The notes beneath the pieces are model-generated. The model saw only the letters and a program-made list of their open reading frames with translations. It had not been told where the DNA came from and made no database searches. From JABFRZ01 sp964631945 (lineage in GTDB: Bacteria > Planctomycetota > UBA1135 > GCA-002686595), in NCBI GenBank assembly GCA_964631945.1, contig CAZWAY010000004.1, forward strand, positions 60,137-124,136: DNA of 64,000 nt. The letters are read 5' to 3'. This document shows positions 1-9,156 of the stretch, one piece after another (positions within the stretch are counted from its first letter, which is position 1; each line of letters begins with the position of its first letter). The translations under genes were made by a program, and so were the position numbers.

Positions 1-407
1 CAGGGGTTGCCGACCACGACCACGCGTACGTCGCTGGCCGCGTTGTCGTTGATGGCGCGGCCCTGGCCCGTGAAGATGCCGCCGTTGTCCTTGATCAGGT
101 CGTTGCGCTCCATGCCCGGACCGCGCGGCTTGGCGCCCACCAGGCAGGCCCAGTTCACGTCCCTGAACCCGACCTTGGGATCGCTGGTGAGCACGATGTC
201 GGTGAGCAGCGGGAAGGCGCAGTCCTCGAGCTCCATCGCCACGCCCCCCAGCGCTTGCATGGGCTTCTCGGCGGGGACCTCGATCAGGTTCAGGGCCACG
301 GGACGGTCGGGGCCGAACATCTGGCCGCTGGCGATGCGGAAGACGAGCGCGTAGCCGATCTGGCCTGCGGCTCCGGTGACGGCCACGCGAATGGGGGCGG
401 TGCTCAT
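1..407 (-). CDS. mdh: Malate dehydrogenase, N-terminal part (runs off window)
   Basis: Only the first 135 codons are present; the gene continues past the window edge. The N-terminus has the Rossmann motif GAAGQIGYAL near residue 12, followed by the spacing and residues of the cytosolic-like (type 2) malate dehydrogenases, including the MELEDCAFPLL region and the AKPRGPGMER segment with substrate arginines. The enzyme interconverts malate and oxaloacetate with NAD(H) in the TCA cycle, and would use malate made by the glyoxylate genes near the other end of the window. The start is ATG at 405-407, divergent from ribD. The active-site histidine and the C-terminal domain lie outside the window. 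Confidence 0.93.
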   Translation of the reverse strand, partial: MSTAPIRVAVTGAAGQIGYALVFRIASGQMFGPDRPVALNLIEVPAEKPMQALGGVAMELEDCAFPLLTDIVLTSDPKVGFRDVNWACLVGAKPRGPGMERNDLIKDNGGIFTGQGRAINDNAASDVRVVVVGNP

Positions 408-553
408 GCGGGGATCCTCTCGGGCTCGGGGGCGGAGAAGCGCAACAGTGTGCGCACCGGAGCGCCCCAGGAAAGGCCGGAGCCGCGGATTCTTCGCCGG
501 CCTCCCGGAGACCCCTTGCATGGCGGGCACTCCACGGTCGACTATCTCCTGCG
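408..553. other. Divergent intergenic region mdh/ribD
   Basis: This 146-bp region separates two divergent genes. I see a TATCTC hexamer at 544-549 immediately before the ribD start, which could be a -10 element, and no recognisable riboswitch. In particular there is no clear FMN (RFN) element in front of ribD. Confidence 0.3.
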
Positions 554-1732
554 GTGTCCCGCGAGCACGAATTCGATCCGAGCGCCGCCGTTGCCAGCCT
601 CGGCGCGGCCGAGGTCACGCAGTATCACGCTCTGCTCGAGCAGCTCCTGCGGGCGGCGGGGGCGTTCCGCTTCGAGGTTGCCCCCAATCCCTGCGTGGGC
701 GCGAGCGTGCTCTCGGACGGGGTCGAGATCGGACGCGGCTTCCATCGCGCATGGGGCGGGCCCCACGCCGAGGTCGAGGCCATCGAAGCCGCGCGCGCGA
801 GCGGAGTTCCGCGCGAGCGCTGGGACACGCTGGTCGTGACGCTCGAACCCTGCTCCACCCAGGGCAAGACTCCGCCCTGCACCGAGGCCATCCTGGGCGA
901 GCCCTTCCGGCGCGTGGTGGTGGGGGCGCTGGACCCGGACCCGCGTCACCGCGGCCTCGGGCTCGAGCTGCTGCGCGCGCGCGGGCTCGAGGTGGTCTTC
1001 CTGCGCGGGGCTGCGCCGCTCGAGCGCGCCGCGCCCCACTTCCTCGACTGGACGCGTCCCGACCGCCTGCGCCGCAGTCTGCCCTGGGTGATCGCGAAGT
1101 GGGCCCAGACTCGTACCGGACAGCTCTCGCCGCCCGCCGCCCAGGGCCGCTGGGTCACGGGCACAGCCGCGCGCGAGGAGGTCCAGCGTCTGCGCGCGCG
1201 CGTGGACGCGATCCTCACGGGCGTCGGAACGATCCTCGCGGACGACCCGCGGCTGAGCGTGCGCATCCCCGTCGAGGTCGGCCTGGCGCCGCAGCGGGTC
1301 GTGCTCGACTCCAGCCTGCGCACGCCATCCGCTGCGCGCCTCTTCCTGCCCTGTGGCCCGGGCGAGTCGGCCGGGCCCGTGCGCGTGGTCGCGCGCGCGG
1401 GCTTCGACCCGCTGCGCTATCGCGCCTTGACCGAGGCCGGGGCCACGATCCACGCGCTGCATCCCGGCGACGACGGGCACGCCTCGTTGCGCGAGACCTT
1501 GACGCTGCTGTGGGCCGAGGGCGTGCGCCGCGTCCTGCTCGAGGCCGGACCGGTGCTGACCGCGGCCGCCATCGAGGGCGAGTACGTGGATCAGTTGCGC
1601 GTCTACACCGCCTCGGTCAACGGTGGCGAGGGCCCTTCGCTGGGGCGCTACCTCGTGCCCGAGCGCCTGCTGCACGTGGCGCGCAGCGAGGTCGGCGAGG
1701 ACGCGCGCCTGGACGCCTTCTGGCGCAAGTGA
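554..1732 (+). CDS. ribD: Bifunctional RibD: pyrimidine deaminase / reductase (riboflavin)
   Basis: RibD deaminates and then reduces the pyrimidine intermediate derived from GTP in riboflavin synthesis. The N-terminal cytidine-deaminase-like domain shows the zinc site: H71-A-E73 and the C100...C109 pair in PCSTQGKTPPC. The APNPCVGA motif sits near residue 44. The reductase domain follows from about residue 170 (WVIAKWAQTRTGQL, then a GVGTILADDP loop near residue 220). At 392 aa the length is normal. The start is GTG at 554. No other rib genes are adjacent, so it stands alone, which is common outside Firmicutes. Confidence 0.95.
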   Translation: MSREHEFDPSAAVASLGAAEVTQYHALLEQLLRAAGAFRFEVAPNPCVGASVLSDGVEIGRGFHRAWGGPHAEVEAIEAARASGVPRERWDTLVVTLEPCSTQGKTPPCTEAILGEPFRRVVVGALDPDPRHRGLGLELLRARGLEVVFLRGAAPLERAAPHFLDWTRPDRLRRSLPWVIAKWAQTRTGQLSPPAAQGRWVTGTAAREEVQRLRARVDAILTGVGTILADDPRLSVRIPVEVGLAPQRVVLDSSLRTPSAARLFLPCGPGESAGPVRVVARAGFDPLRYRALTEAGATIHALHPGDDGHASLRETLTLLWAEGVRRVLLEAGPVLTAAAIEGEYVDQLRVYTASVNGGEGPSLGRYLVPERLLHVARSEVGEDARLDAFWRK

Positions 1733-1784
1733 GCGCGGGACGCCGCGCCTGGTTGCGCGCCGCGGCGCTCGCTACAAGGAGACG

Positions 1785-4229
1785 ATGAAGCGTCTCCTGC
1801 TGCTGGGCCTGCCGGCGTTGCTCTTCTGGCTGGGGCCGACCGCCTGCAGCCTGGCGCGTGGCGTGCACCTCCCGCCGCTGCCGCCCGAGGCCACGCGCGC
1901 GCTGGCCGAGGCGCGCGAGCTCACGCGCGTGCGCCCGGCGGACTGGCGCGCACGCGCCGATGCCGCGGCCCGGCGCGCGGCCGCCGCGGCTCCGGACTGG
2001 CTCGCGCCCGAGCGCGTGCTCGACGACCTCGAGCGCGAGGCCTGGCTCGGGCACCAGGCCCTGGAGCTGCGCCGCGCCGCGCTCGAAGTGGAGCCCGGGC
2101 CGGCCGAGCTCTACCTCGCGGGCCGTCTGGAGGGCACGGCCGGGCTGGCGCACATCGAGCGGGCCGCGCGACTGGATCCGACCCTCGCCTGGGCCCAGCA
2201 CGGGCTGGCCTGGCACCGCTTCCTGGGCGGGTCGCCGCGGGCGGCGCTGCGCGAGGGCCGCCGTGCCCTCGAACTCGCGCGCGGGTCCTACGAGCTCGGC
2301 CAGTTCGCCGGCGCCCAGGCGCGCTACCTGCTCGGGCTGGAGCGCGTGGACGCGGCCGTGCAGCTGCTCGAGGACACGCTGGCCGACGCGCGCTTGCTCG
2401 CGCCCGAGCGCACCGAGATCGCGGTCGCCCTGACCCTGGCCGAGCTCGGCAGCGAACGCGCGGAGGTGATCGAGCGCGGCTTCTGGCGCGCGCTCGGGCT
2501 GTTCGAGGATGCGCGCCTCACGGACGACGAGTACGAGCGCCTGGGCGAGGAGCTGCTCGCGCGGCGCGCGCGCGTGGATCACCCCGACCCCTCGAGCGCG
2601 ATCCTCGCGGCGCTGGAGCAGGGCGACGGCGACGCTCGCATGCGGCTGCGGGCGCGCGTGCTCATGGAGCGCGGCGCCCACGGCCTGGGTGCGGTCCTGT
2701 GGGAGCGCGCCGGCGGGGTCAGCGTGCCCGCTCGTTTCGCGCGCGCGCGCGAGCTCGAGCGCGGCGCGGCCGAGCATGCGCTCGCGAGCTGGTGCAGCGC
2801 CCTGCCCGCCCGCGTGAAGGGTACGGACGGCCTGCCGCTCGAACCCTCCCTGCGCACGCTCGTGCTGGCCGCGCGCGCGAGCAGCACGGCGCCGGGGGCT
2901 CAGCGCTTCGGGCAGGCCTTGCTGGACGCCGGCTGGTTCGCCGAGGCCGAGAGCTTTGCCCGGTCCCTGACCGACTCCGACCCCGACGCGGCCCTGGCCC
3001 TGAGCGCGCGCGCGGCGGCCGGGCAGGCTCTCCTGGCGGGCGTGCGCGGCCTGCTCGAGCGCGTGGACGACCAGCGCAAGGCCTTCGTGCCGGGGCGCGC
3101 GGGGCCGCCCGCCCAGCCGGTCGAGATCGACGATCTCGACGGGCTGCTGGCGGCGCTGCAGCCCTTCTTCGAGCGCTACCACGGGGCGCCGCTGGCGACC
3201 GCGCTGGTCGCTTCGCCGCGCCTTCGCATCGGCGGGCTGGCCGAGGTCGTCCACCCCGGTCCGAGCTTCTCGGTGCTCGACCAGCGCGAGGGCCGCGGAC
3301 GCGAGGGCCAACCCGTGCCCGGACTGGCGGCCGAGCTCGCTGCCCTCGGGCGCTTCGGGATCTTCGGCCAGGCGCCGGGCGGTGGCGGTCCCGACGGGAC
3401 CGTCCTGCGGCGGATCGGGGGTGAGTGGCGCACGGGCGAGCACCTGGGGGTGGCGTACGCCGGCTACGTGGCCTGGTGCGAGGGAGCCGACGTCCCGAGC
3501 CGGCCCGGACGCGCGGGCTCGGGCGTGAGCGGCGCGGCCTTGCACGAGGGCTACTGGGTCGACATCGAGGGCGTGCGCCGCGACTTCGAGCGGCTGCGCG
3601 CGCTCGAGCGCGAGTTCGAGGCGGCCGACCCGGCGCTGCTCGCGCGCGCGCTGGCGGGGCGTGGGCCGCGGCTTGCGCGCGGCGCGCGCGGGGACGAGCG
3701 CGCACGCTGGTTGGCGCCGCTGGGCGAGGGCCAGCGCGTGCTGCTGGCCATGTTGCAGGAGCGCTCCAAGGGACCGAGCGGGACGCGCGTGCCGCTGGAC
3801 GAGTTGCTCGCGCTCACCGCCCTGCACGAGGAAGGGCACCTCACCGACCACACGCGCTTCCTGCCGCTGGCCCGCAAGTGGCCGAAGGCCCTGGGGCTCG
3901 CGCTGCGCCACGGCTTCACGCCGCGCTCGCTGGCGCGTGCGCTCGAGTACCGCGCCCAGCTGGTGGCGCTGTGCGAGGCGCCCGAGCCGCGCTTGGTGCT
4001 GGCGGAGTGTCTGGCCTCGGCCGAGAACGAGGGCGGCGCGTTGCCCCATGGCGAGGCGTATCGCGAGCTGGTCGAGGGCCTGCTCGCGCGCGCGGCGCGC
4101 GAACTCGCTTCCTTCCCGGAGCTCTCCTCCGAGCACTTCGTGCTGTACCAGTTGCACCGGCTCGCGGCCGAGGACGTGCGCGCTCTGGCGCTCGGACTGG
4201 CGCGCGAGGAGGGCCTGATCGAGGAGTAG
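1785..4229 (+). CDS. TPR lipoprotein with C-terminal HExxH (gluzincin-like) domain
   Basis: This 814-aa protein begins with a signal peptide and a cysteine at about residue 22 (LGPTAC), giving a weak lipobox, so I infer export and perhaps lipidation. Residues 60-330 are alanine- and leucine-rich helical repeats of the TPR type. Near residue 681 there is HEEGH within TALHEEGHLTDH, followed about 35 residues later by ALEYRAQL. This is the HExxH...E layout of zinc gluzincins. I know no named family with this full architecture. The ATG at 1785 is chosen because it starts the hydrophobic segment and follows an AAGGAG element at 1776-1781; the open frame extends further upstream into ribD. The functional call is inference; the motif is directly visible. 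Confidence 0.6.
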   Translation: MKRLLLLGLPALLFWLGPTACSLARGVHLPPLPPEATRALAEARELTRVRPADWRARADAAARRAAAAAPDWLAPERVLDDLEREAWLGHQALELRRAALEVEPGPAELYLAGRLEGTAGLAHIERAARLDPTLAWAQHGLAWHRFLGGSPRAALREGRRALELARGSYELGQFAGAQARYLLGLERVDAAVQLLEDTLADARLLAPERTEIAVALTLAELGSERAEVIERGFWRALGLFEDARLTDDEYERLGEELLARRARVDHPDPSSAILAALEQGDGDARMRLRARVLMERGAHGLGAVLWERAGGVSVPARFARARELERGAAEHALASWCSALPARVKGTDGLPLEPSLRTLVLAARASSTAPGAQRFGQALLDAGWFAEAESFARSLTDSDPDAALALSARAAAGQALLAGVRGLLERVDDQRKAFVPGRAGPPAQPVEIDDLDGLLAALQPFFERYHGAPLATALVASPRLRIGGLAEVVHPGPSFSVLDQREGRGREGQPVPGLAAELAALGRFGIFGQAPGGGGPDGTVLRRIGGEWRTGEHLGVAYAGYVAWCEGADVPSRPGRAGSGVSGAALHEGYWVDIEGVRRDFERLRALEREFEAADPALLARALAGRGPRLARGARGDERARWLAPLGEGQRVLLAMLQERSKGPSGTRVPLDELLALTALHEEGHLTDHTRFLPLARKWPKALGLALRHGFTPRSLARALEYRAQLVALCEAPEPRLVLAECLASAENEGGALPHGEAYRELVEGLLARAARELASFPELSSEHFVLYQLHRLAAEDVRALALGLAREEGLIEE

Positions 4230-4253
4230 CCGGCACGGGTGCGCGGCCCGGAC

Positions 4254-6047
4254 TCATCGGCGCGGGCCCAGCGCCTCCAGCCGCGCCTGCAGCCGGGCCG
4301 CCCTGGCCGGATCCCTGCTCGCTTCGGGGAGCGCGAGGGCCCGGGCGAGCGCGCTCCGGGCGGCCTCGTGCTGGCCCAGCTCCAGGTGGACGTCGGCGAG
4401 CGTCTCCAGCACCTCGGCCCGGCGCGGATCCGCACGGCGCTCGGCGGCGCGCACGAGCTGCGCCATGGCCGCTTCCCGCTGTCCGCGCGCCAGCAGCAGG
4501 CGCGCGAGTTCCAGGCGTTCCCCGACGCGCTCCGGCTCGAGCTCCAGGGCGCGCACGAGGTGCGGCTCGGACTCCGGACCACGCCCCGTGGAGCGCAGCA
4601 GGAGCGCCAGGTCGGCGCGGGTCGCAGCCGCGTCCTGGAGCGCGAGCGCGCGCTCGAGCAGCGCGATGGCTTGCTCGAGCTGGCCGCGCCAGGCCGCGAT
4701 GCGCGCGAGGTTGCGGTAGACGAAGCTCGAGTCGGGGGTCAGCGCCTTTGCGCGCGCGAGCTCGTCCTCGGCCTCCGCCATGCGCTCTTCGTCGATCAGC
4801 GCCGAGGCCAGGTTGTTGTGGGCCCGTCCGTTGGCCGGCGCGCGCGCGACCACCGTGCTCCACAGCGCGACCGCCGAGCGGTAGTCCCGGTTGCGCTGCA
4901 CGGTGGCCGCGGCCAGGCCCACCAGCGCCAACCCGCAGAGGCTGCCCGCCAGGCGCGGGACGCGGCGGCAGGCGCGCCGCACCCCGAGCGCCACCACCAG
5001 CAGCACGGGCGCCAGCGCCAGGTACATGCGGTGCTCGAAGGCCAGGTCCTTGATCGGCACGAGGCTCGAGCTCGGCGCCAGCACCACGAAGAACGCGGCC
5101 AGCGCCAGGCCGAGCGCGGCGCGGCGCGCGAGCAGCACCAGCGTGACGCTCAGCAGCGCGCCGAGCGCCAGCGTCTGCGGCAGCCAGTCGGCAAGCGCGC
5201 TCGCCACGGGCCAGCCGTAGTCGAAGACCAGCGGGTGCGGCCAGAACGCCAGACGCAGGTAGTGCAGCAGCACGCCCGGCTGCGAGCGCAGGTAGGCGAG
5301 CGGCCCGAAGCTCTGGTGCGCACCGAAGCCGCTGCTGGAGTCGGACGCGAACAGGTGCGGGGCGACGTAGACCAGGAACAGCGCTCCGGCCTCGAGCCAC
5401 AGGAGCAGGTGGAAGCCGGCGCGGCGGCGCAGGTTCGCAGCCAGGGGGCCGGGTACGAGCGTGAGCTCGGCCAGCAGCACGAGGAGCGGCGCCGTGGCGG
5501 CGATCTCCTTGGCCAGGAACCCGAAGGCCAGGCTGGCCAGCGCCAGGGCCTGCCAGCGCCGCGGGGCGCTCGGCTCCAGCGCGCGCAGGAAGCCGTACAG
5601 CGTGCCCAGGTAGCCGAGCGTGGCCAGGATCTCGGCGCGCTGGCTCAGGTAGGTCACGCTGGCCGTCTGCAGCGGGTGGCAGAGCCACAGGAGCGTCACG
5701 GCCAGGGTCAGGCTCGCGCGCGCCCGCTCCGGCTCCCGTGGCAGCGCCAGCGCCAGCGCGCGCCGCAGGACCCCGAGCAGGGTCAGGGCGCACAGTCCGT
5801 GCAGCGCGACGTTGAGGAGGTGATAGCTCCAGGTCTCGGCCCCGCTCAGCGCGCGGTTGAGCTCGAAGCTCGCCCACACCAGCGGCCGCGCGCGGAAGGT
5901 GAGCGCGGTCCCGGGCAGCGGGTCGTCGAACAGGAACGGCCCGCTCAGGCCGTTGGCGTAGCACAGCGCGAGCGCGAACAGGAGCGCCAGGGCCGACCCC
6001 GTCGGTCGCGCGGCCTTCGCTTCGGCAGTGGTTGCTTGGGTGTGCAC
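4254..6047 (-). CDS. Multi-membrane-span glycosyltransferase-like protein with C-terminal TPRs
   Basis: The first about 420 residues contain roughly ten hydrophobic segments and, just after the first, a luminal loop with FLFDDP. That layout fits polytopic GT-C fold mannosyl/arabinosyl-type transferases, which use an acidic motif in the first external loop. Residues from about 430 to the end are TPR repeats (for example NGRAHNNLASALIDE). This combination resembles the TMTC/PMT-like TPR proteins common in planctomycetes. I chose GTG at 6047, which gives 597 aa; a TTG at 6104 is also in frame. Substrate is unknown. It is divergent from a cluster of two family-2 glycosyltransferases, suggesting a shared envelope-glycan role. 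Confidence 0.7.
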   Translation of the reverse strand: MHTQATTAEAKAARPTGSALALLFALALCYANGLSGPFLFDDPLPGTALTFRARPLVWASFELNRALSGAETWSYHLLNVALHGLCALTLLGVLRRALALALPREPERARASLTLAVTLLWLCHPLQTASVTYLSQRAEILATLGYLGTLYGFLRALEPSAPRRWQALALASLAFGFLAKEIAATAPLLVLLAELTLVPGPLAANLRRRAGFHLLLWLEAGALFLVYVAPHLFASDSSSGFGAHQSFGPLAYLRSQPGVLLHYLRLAFWPHPLVFDYGWPVASALADWLPQTLALGALLSVTLVLLARRAALGLALAAFFVVLAPSSSLVPIKDLAFEHRMYLALAPVLLVVALGVRRACRRVPRLAGSLCGLALVGLAAATVQRNRDYRSAVALWSTVVARAPANGRAHNNLASALIDEERMAEAEDELARAKALTPDSSFVYRNLARIAAWRGQLEQAIALLERALALQDAAATRADLALLLRSTGRGPESEPHLVRALELEPERVGERLELARLLLARGQREAAMAQLVRAAERRADPRRAEVLETLADVHLELGQHEAARSALARALALPEASRDPARAARLQARLEALGPRR

Positions 6048-6120
6048 GCGCGCCCGCCGGCTCCCGCCGGGCGGATGGTCCGCGCCGGAGGGCGAAGATG
6101 TCAAGGACCCCGGCGCTTGG

Positions 6121-6126
6121 TAGCTT
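6121..6126 (+). promoter_or_regulatory. -10-like TAGCTT before glycosyltransferase gene
   Basis: TAGCTT lies 10 nt before the GTG start at 6137. The spacing is too short for a leader with a ribosome binding site and fits a leaderless transcript. No convincing -35 box is visible. Confidence 0.3.
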
Positions 6127-6136
6127 GGGCGCGCGC

Positions 6137-7108
6137 GTGGGTTCCGACTCGAAGATCGCGGTGATCGTGCCCTGCTACCGGGCGCGCGGGCAGGTGCTCG
6201 ACGTGCTCGCGCGCATCGGCCCGGAGTGCGCGGCCGTGTACGTGGTGGACGACGCCTGTCCGGACGGGAGCGGCGCGCACGTGCGCGCGAACTGTCGCGA
6301 CCCGCGCGTGCGCGTGCTGGTCCACGAACACAACCTGGGCGTCGGGGGCGCGACGGTCACGGGCTATCGCGCGGCGCTGGCCGAGGGCGCGGACGTGCTG
6401 GTCAAGCTCGACGCCGACGGGCAGATGGACCCGGCCCTGATTCCCGCCTTGCTCGTCCCGATCCTGCTGGGCGAGGCCGACTACTCGAAGGGCAATCGCT
6501 TCTTCGACCTGGAGGGCCTGGGTGCGATGCCGGCCGTGCGCCTGCTCGGGAACTCGGCGCTCTCCTTCCTGAACAAGCTCTCCAGCGGCTACTGGGACGT
6601 GTTCGACCCGACCAACGGCTTCACCGCGTTGCACGCGGCCGTGGCCCGGCGTCTGCCCTTCGCCAAGCTCGCGCAGCGCTACTTCTTCGAGTCGGACCTG
6701 TTGTTCCGGCTCGGCACCCTGCGCGCCGTGGTCACCGACGTGCCCATGCCGGCGCGCTACGGCGACGAGCACAGCCACCTGGTCGTGCGCCGGGCGCTGT
6801 TCGAGTTCGCCTGGAAGCACCTGGTCAACACGGTCAAGCGCATCTTCTACGGCTACTACCTGCGCGACTTCAGCTTCGCCTCGCTCGAGCTGGTGCTGGG
6901 GAGTCTGCTGGTCGCGGGCGGCACGGTCTTCGGCCTGGCGCAGTGGCGCGCCAGCGCCGGGACCGGCGTGCTGACGGCGCCCGGCACGGTCATGCTGGCC
7001 GCGCTGCCGGTGCTGCTCGGCGTCCAGCTCGTGCTCGGTTTCCTGAGCCACGACATGCACAACGCGCCGCGTCAGGTGATCCACCGCCGGCTCGGACCCC
7101 TGCGCTGA
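6137..7108 (+). CDS. Family 2 glycosyltransferase with C-terminal membrane anchor (DPM1/ArnC-like)
   Basis: The protein starts with the GT2 fold signature IAVIVPCYRARGQV and has the nucleotide-binding VVDDACPDGS and the catalytic-type KLDADGQMDP near residue 95. The C-terminal third contains two hydrophobic segments. This architecture matches polyprenyl-phosphate sugar transferases that load a sugar onto a lipid carrier at the inner face of the membrane. I chose GTG at 6137, directly after a TAGCTT element, rather than the in-frame ATG at 6098. It is followed by a second GT2 gene after 2 nt, so the two are co-transcribed. Confidence 0.85.
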   Translation: MGSDSKIAVIVPCYRARGQVLDVLARIGPECAAVYVVDDACPDGSGAHVRANCRDPRVRVLVHEHNLGVGGATVTGYRAALAEGADVLVKLDADGQMDPALIPALLVPILLGEADYSKGNRFFDLEGLGAMPAVRLLGNSALSFLNKLSSGYWDVFDPTNGFTALHAAVARRLPFAKLAQRYFFESDLLFRLGTLRAVVTDVPMPARYGDEHSHLVVRRALFEFAWKHLVNTVKRIFYGYYLRDFSFASLELVLGSLLVAGGTVFGLAQWRASAGTGVLTAPGTVMLAALPVLLGVQLVLGFLSHDMHNAPRQVIHRRLGPLR

Positions 7109-7110
7109 CG

Positions 7111-8010
7111 ATGCGCGAGCGGTTCGCGATCGCGATCCCGTTCCACTCCGGGCTCGCCTACCTCGAACAGGCGCTCGCCAGCGTGCTGGCGCAGAGCGAT
7201 CCCGAGTGGAGCCTGCTCGTGCTGGACGACTCGGGCGCGGAAAGCGGGGCGCGCGCGCTGGTCGAGGGGCTCGGCGATGCGCGCGTGCGCTTCCGCGCGA
7301 ACCCGAGCAACCTGGGCATGGTGGCGTGCTGGAACCGCTGCCTGGAACTGGCCGAGGGCGAGCTCGTCACCCTGTTGCATGCCGACGACCGCCTGCTGCC
7401 GGACTACGTCGCGGGCATGCGGCGCCTGGCGCGCGAGAACCCGCGCGCGGTGGCGCTGTTCTGCCCGGCGCTCACGATCGACGCCAAGGGGGCGCGGCGC
7501 TTCTCGCTACAGGACGACGTCAAGCGCCTGCTGGTGCCGCGCGCCGGCGTGGACGTGCGCCTGTTCGGCGAGCCCGGACTGCGCGCGCTGATGCGCGGCA
7601 ACTTCGTGGTTTGCCCGAGCCTGTGCTGGCGTCCAGCCGTGCTCGCGCAACGCCGCTTCGAGACGCGCTGGCGCCAGGTGCAGGACCTCGAGCTGCTGGC
7701 GCGCCTGCTCCTGGCGGGCGAGACCGTGGTCGGCGGGCGCGTGCCCGCCTACGCCTACCGGCGCCACGCCGGCAACGCCACCGCGCGCCAGACCGAGAGC
7801 CTGCTGCGGTTCGAGGAAGAGTTCGAGCTGTTCGAGCGCATCGCCGCCCAGGCCCGCGCGCTCGGCTGGCGGCGTGCCGAGCGCACCTCGCGGCGCAAGC
7901 TGATCCTGCGCCTGCACCTCGCCTGGCGCGCGCTGAGCGAGCTCGTGCGCCTGCGGCCGGGTCCGGCCGGACGCTACGCGCGCTTCTTGCTCGGCGTGCG
8001 GCGCGCCTGA
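7111..8010 (+). CDS. Family 2 glycosyltransferase
   Basis: This 299-aa protein opens with FAIAIPFHSGLAYLEQAL, then LVLDDSGAES and the acidic LLHADDRLLPDY motif near residue 90, the typical GT-A nucleotide-sugar and metal-binding pattern. A conserved second acidic cluster (RWRQVQDLELLARLL) follows near residue 190. There is no membrane segment, so it is likely soluble or peripheral. The start lies 2 nt after the stop of the preceding GT2 gene. The acceptor is unknown; surface polysaccharide or glycoprotein assembly is inferred from context. Confidence 0.85.
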   Translation: MRERFAIAIPFHSGLAYLEQALASVLAQSDPEWSLLVLDDSGAESGARALVEGLGDARVRFRANPSNLGMVACWNRCLELAEGELVTLLHADDRLLPDYVAGMRRLARENPRAVALFCPALTIDAKGARRFSLQDDVKRLLVPRAGVDVRLFGEPGLRALMRGNFVVCPSLCWRPAVLAQRRFETRWRQVQDLELLARLLLAGETVVGGRVPAYAYRRHAGNATARQTESLLRFEEEFELFERIAAQARALGWRRAERTSRRKLILRLHLAWRALSELVRLRPGPAGRYARFLLGVRRA

Positions 8011-8027
8011 GCCGTTTCTTGCGCCGG

Positions 8028-9155
8028 CTAGGCGCGCACGCGCACCGAGTCGAAGACCTCGTCCATCGCGTGCAGCAGCTCCTCCAGGCCCGTCTCGGTG
8101 TGGTCGCCCATGTGGCCGATGCGGAAGGTCTGGCCCTTGAGCTTGTCGTAGCCGTTGCCGATCTCGTGGCCCTTCTTCTTGAGGGCGTCGATCAGCGCGG
8201 CCACGTCGAGGCCGCCGGCCTGGATGCAGCTCACGGTGGGGGCGGACAGGGCCTCGGGCGGGAAGGGTGCCAGGCCGTGGCGCGCGGCCCAGGCCAGCGT
8301 GGCGGCGCGCAGGCGCGCGTGCTTCTCGAAGCGGGCGCTCCAGGCCGCGGCTCCGCTCTTGCCCTGGTCGCGGGCCGGCAGCGTCACGCCCTTGCTGATG
8401 TCCTCGAGCTGGCGTGCGAGCGCGCGGTACAGCGTCACCACCGGCGTGGCCGGCGTCTTGCGCTCGACGTGTCCGTCGATGGTGCGGACCGGGTCGAGGT
8501 ACCAGGAGGCGCGCTTGCGGGCGCGCGCGCCGTCGAGGTAGCGCTTGGAGGCGCACATCACGGTGATGCCGGGCGGCAGCGCCAGGGCCTTGTTCACGCC
8601 GGCCAGCGCGAAGTCGATTCCGTGCGTGTCGAAGTCCAGGGCGGTGCCGGCGATCGCGCTGACCACGTCCACGAGCAGCAGCGTCGCGGGCGAACTCTCG
8701 AGCGCCTTCGCCACGGGCGCGAGCGGCGTCAGGACGCCGGTCGAGGTCTCGCACACGACCAGCGTCACGGCGTCGAACGGGCCCTTCGCCTTCAGGGCCT
8801 CGGCGAGCTGCGCCTCGGTGACGGCCTGGCCCCAGGGGAACTCCAGCACGCTCACCTCCTTGCCGAGCAGCTTGGCGATCTCGGCCCAGCGCTTCGAGAA
8901 CGAGCCGTTGACGATGCTGAGCACGCGTGTGCCCACGCCCAGCAGCGCGCCCTCCATCATCGCGGTCGCGCTGTGGTTGCCGACCGCCACGGTCGCGCGC
9001 GAGCCTTCGCCCAGTCCGAAGGCCAGCCGCAGGGGCGGATCGATGCGCTCGATCAGCTCGGTCATGGCCTTGGAGCGGTGCCCGATCATCGGGCGCGTCT
9101 GCTCCTCCAGGATCTCGTTGCGGACGTGCGTGGGACCGGGGATCCAGATCTTCAT
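8028..9155 (-). CDS. serC: Class V aminotransferase, probably phosphoserine aminotransferase
   Basis: This 375-aa PLP enzyme belongs to the alanine-glyoxylate/serine-pyruvate branch of class V aminotransferases: it starts KIWIPGPTHVRNEIL, has the CETSTGV motif and a likely Schiff-base lysine in ALAGVNKALALPPG. By sequence alone it could be an alanine-glyoxylate enzyme. Its position as the last gene of a serA-serB operon, 1 nt after serB, makes phosphoserine aminotransferase the best assignment; branches of this family do that job in some bacteria and archaea. A second paralogue at 59559-60734 sits with glyoxylate genes instead. The start is ATG at 9153-9155. Confidence 0.8.
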   Translation of the reverse strand: MKIWIPGPTHVRNEILEEQTRPMIGHRSKAMTELIERIDPPLRLAFGLGEGSRATVAVGNHSATAMMEGALLGVGTRVLSIVNGSFSKRWAEIAKLLGKEVSVLEFPWGQAVTEAQLAEALKAKGPFDAVTLVVCETSTGVLTPLAPVAKALESSPATLLLVDVVSAIAGTALDFDTHGIDFALAGVNKALALPPGITVMCASKRYLDGARARKRASWYLDPVRTIDGHVERKTPATPVVTLYRALARQLEDISKGVTLPARDQGKSGAAAWSARFEKHARLRAATLAWAARHGLAPFPPEALSAPTVSCIQAGGLDVAALIDALKKKGHEIGNGYDKLKGQTFRIGHMGDHTETGLEELLHAMDEVFDSVRVRA

Positions 9156-9156
9156 G

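Noticed and set aside
408..553. FMN riboswitch in front of ribD
   Set aside because: The conserved RFN core sequences are not present in the 146-bp region.
6048..6104. TTG at 6104 as the start of the TPR glycosyltransferase
   Set aside because: The extra 19 residues are low-complexity and the codon lies in a region that could be promoter (TTGACA); GTG at 6047 fits the first membrane segment better.
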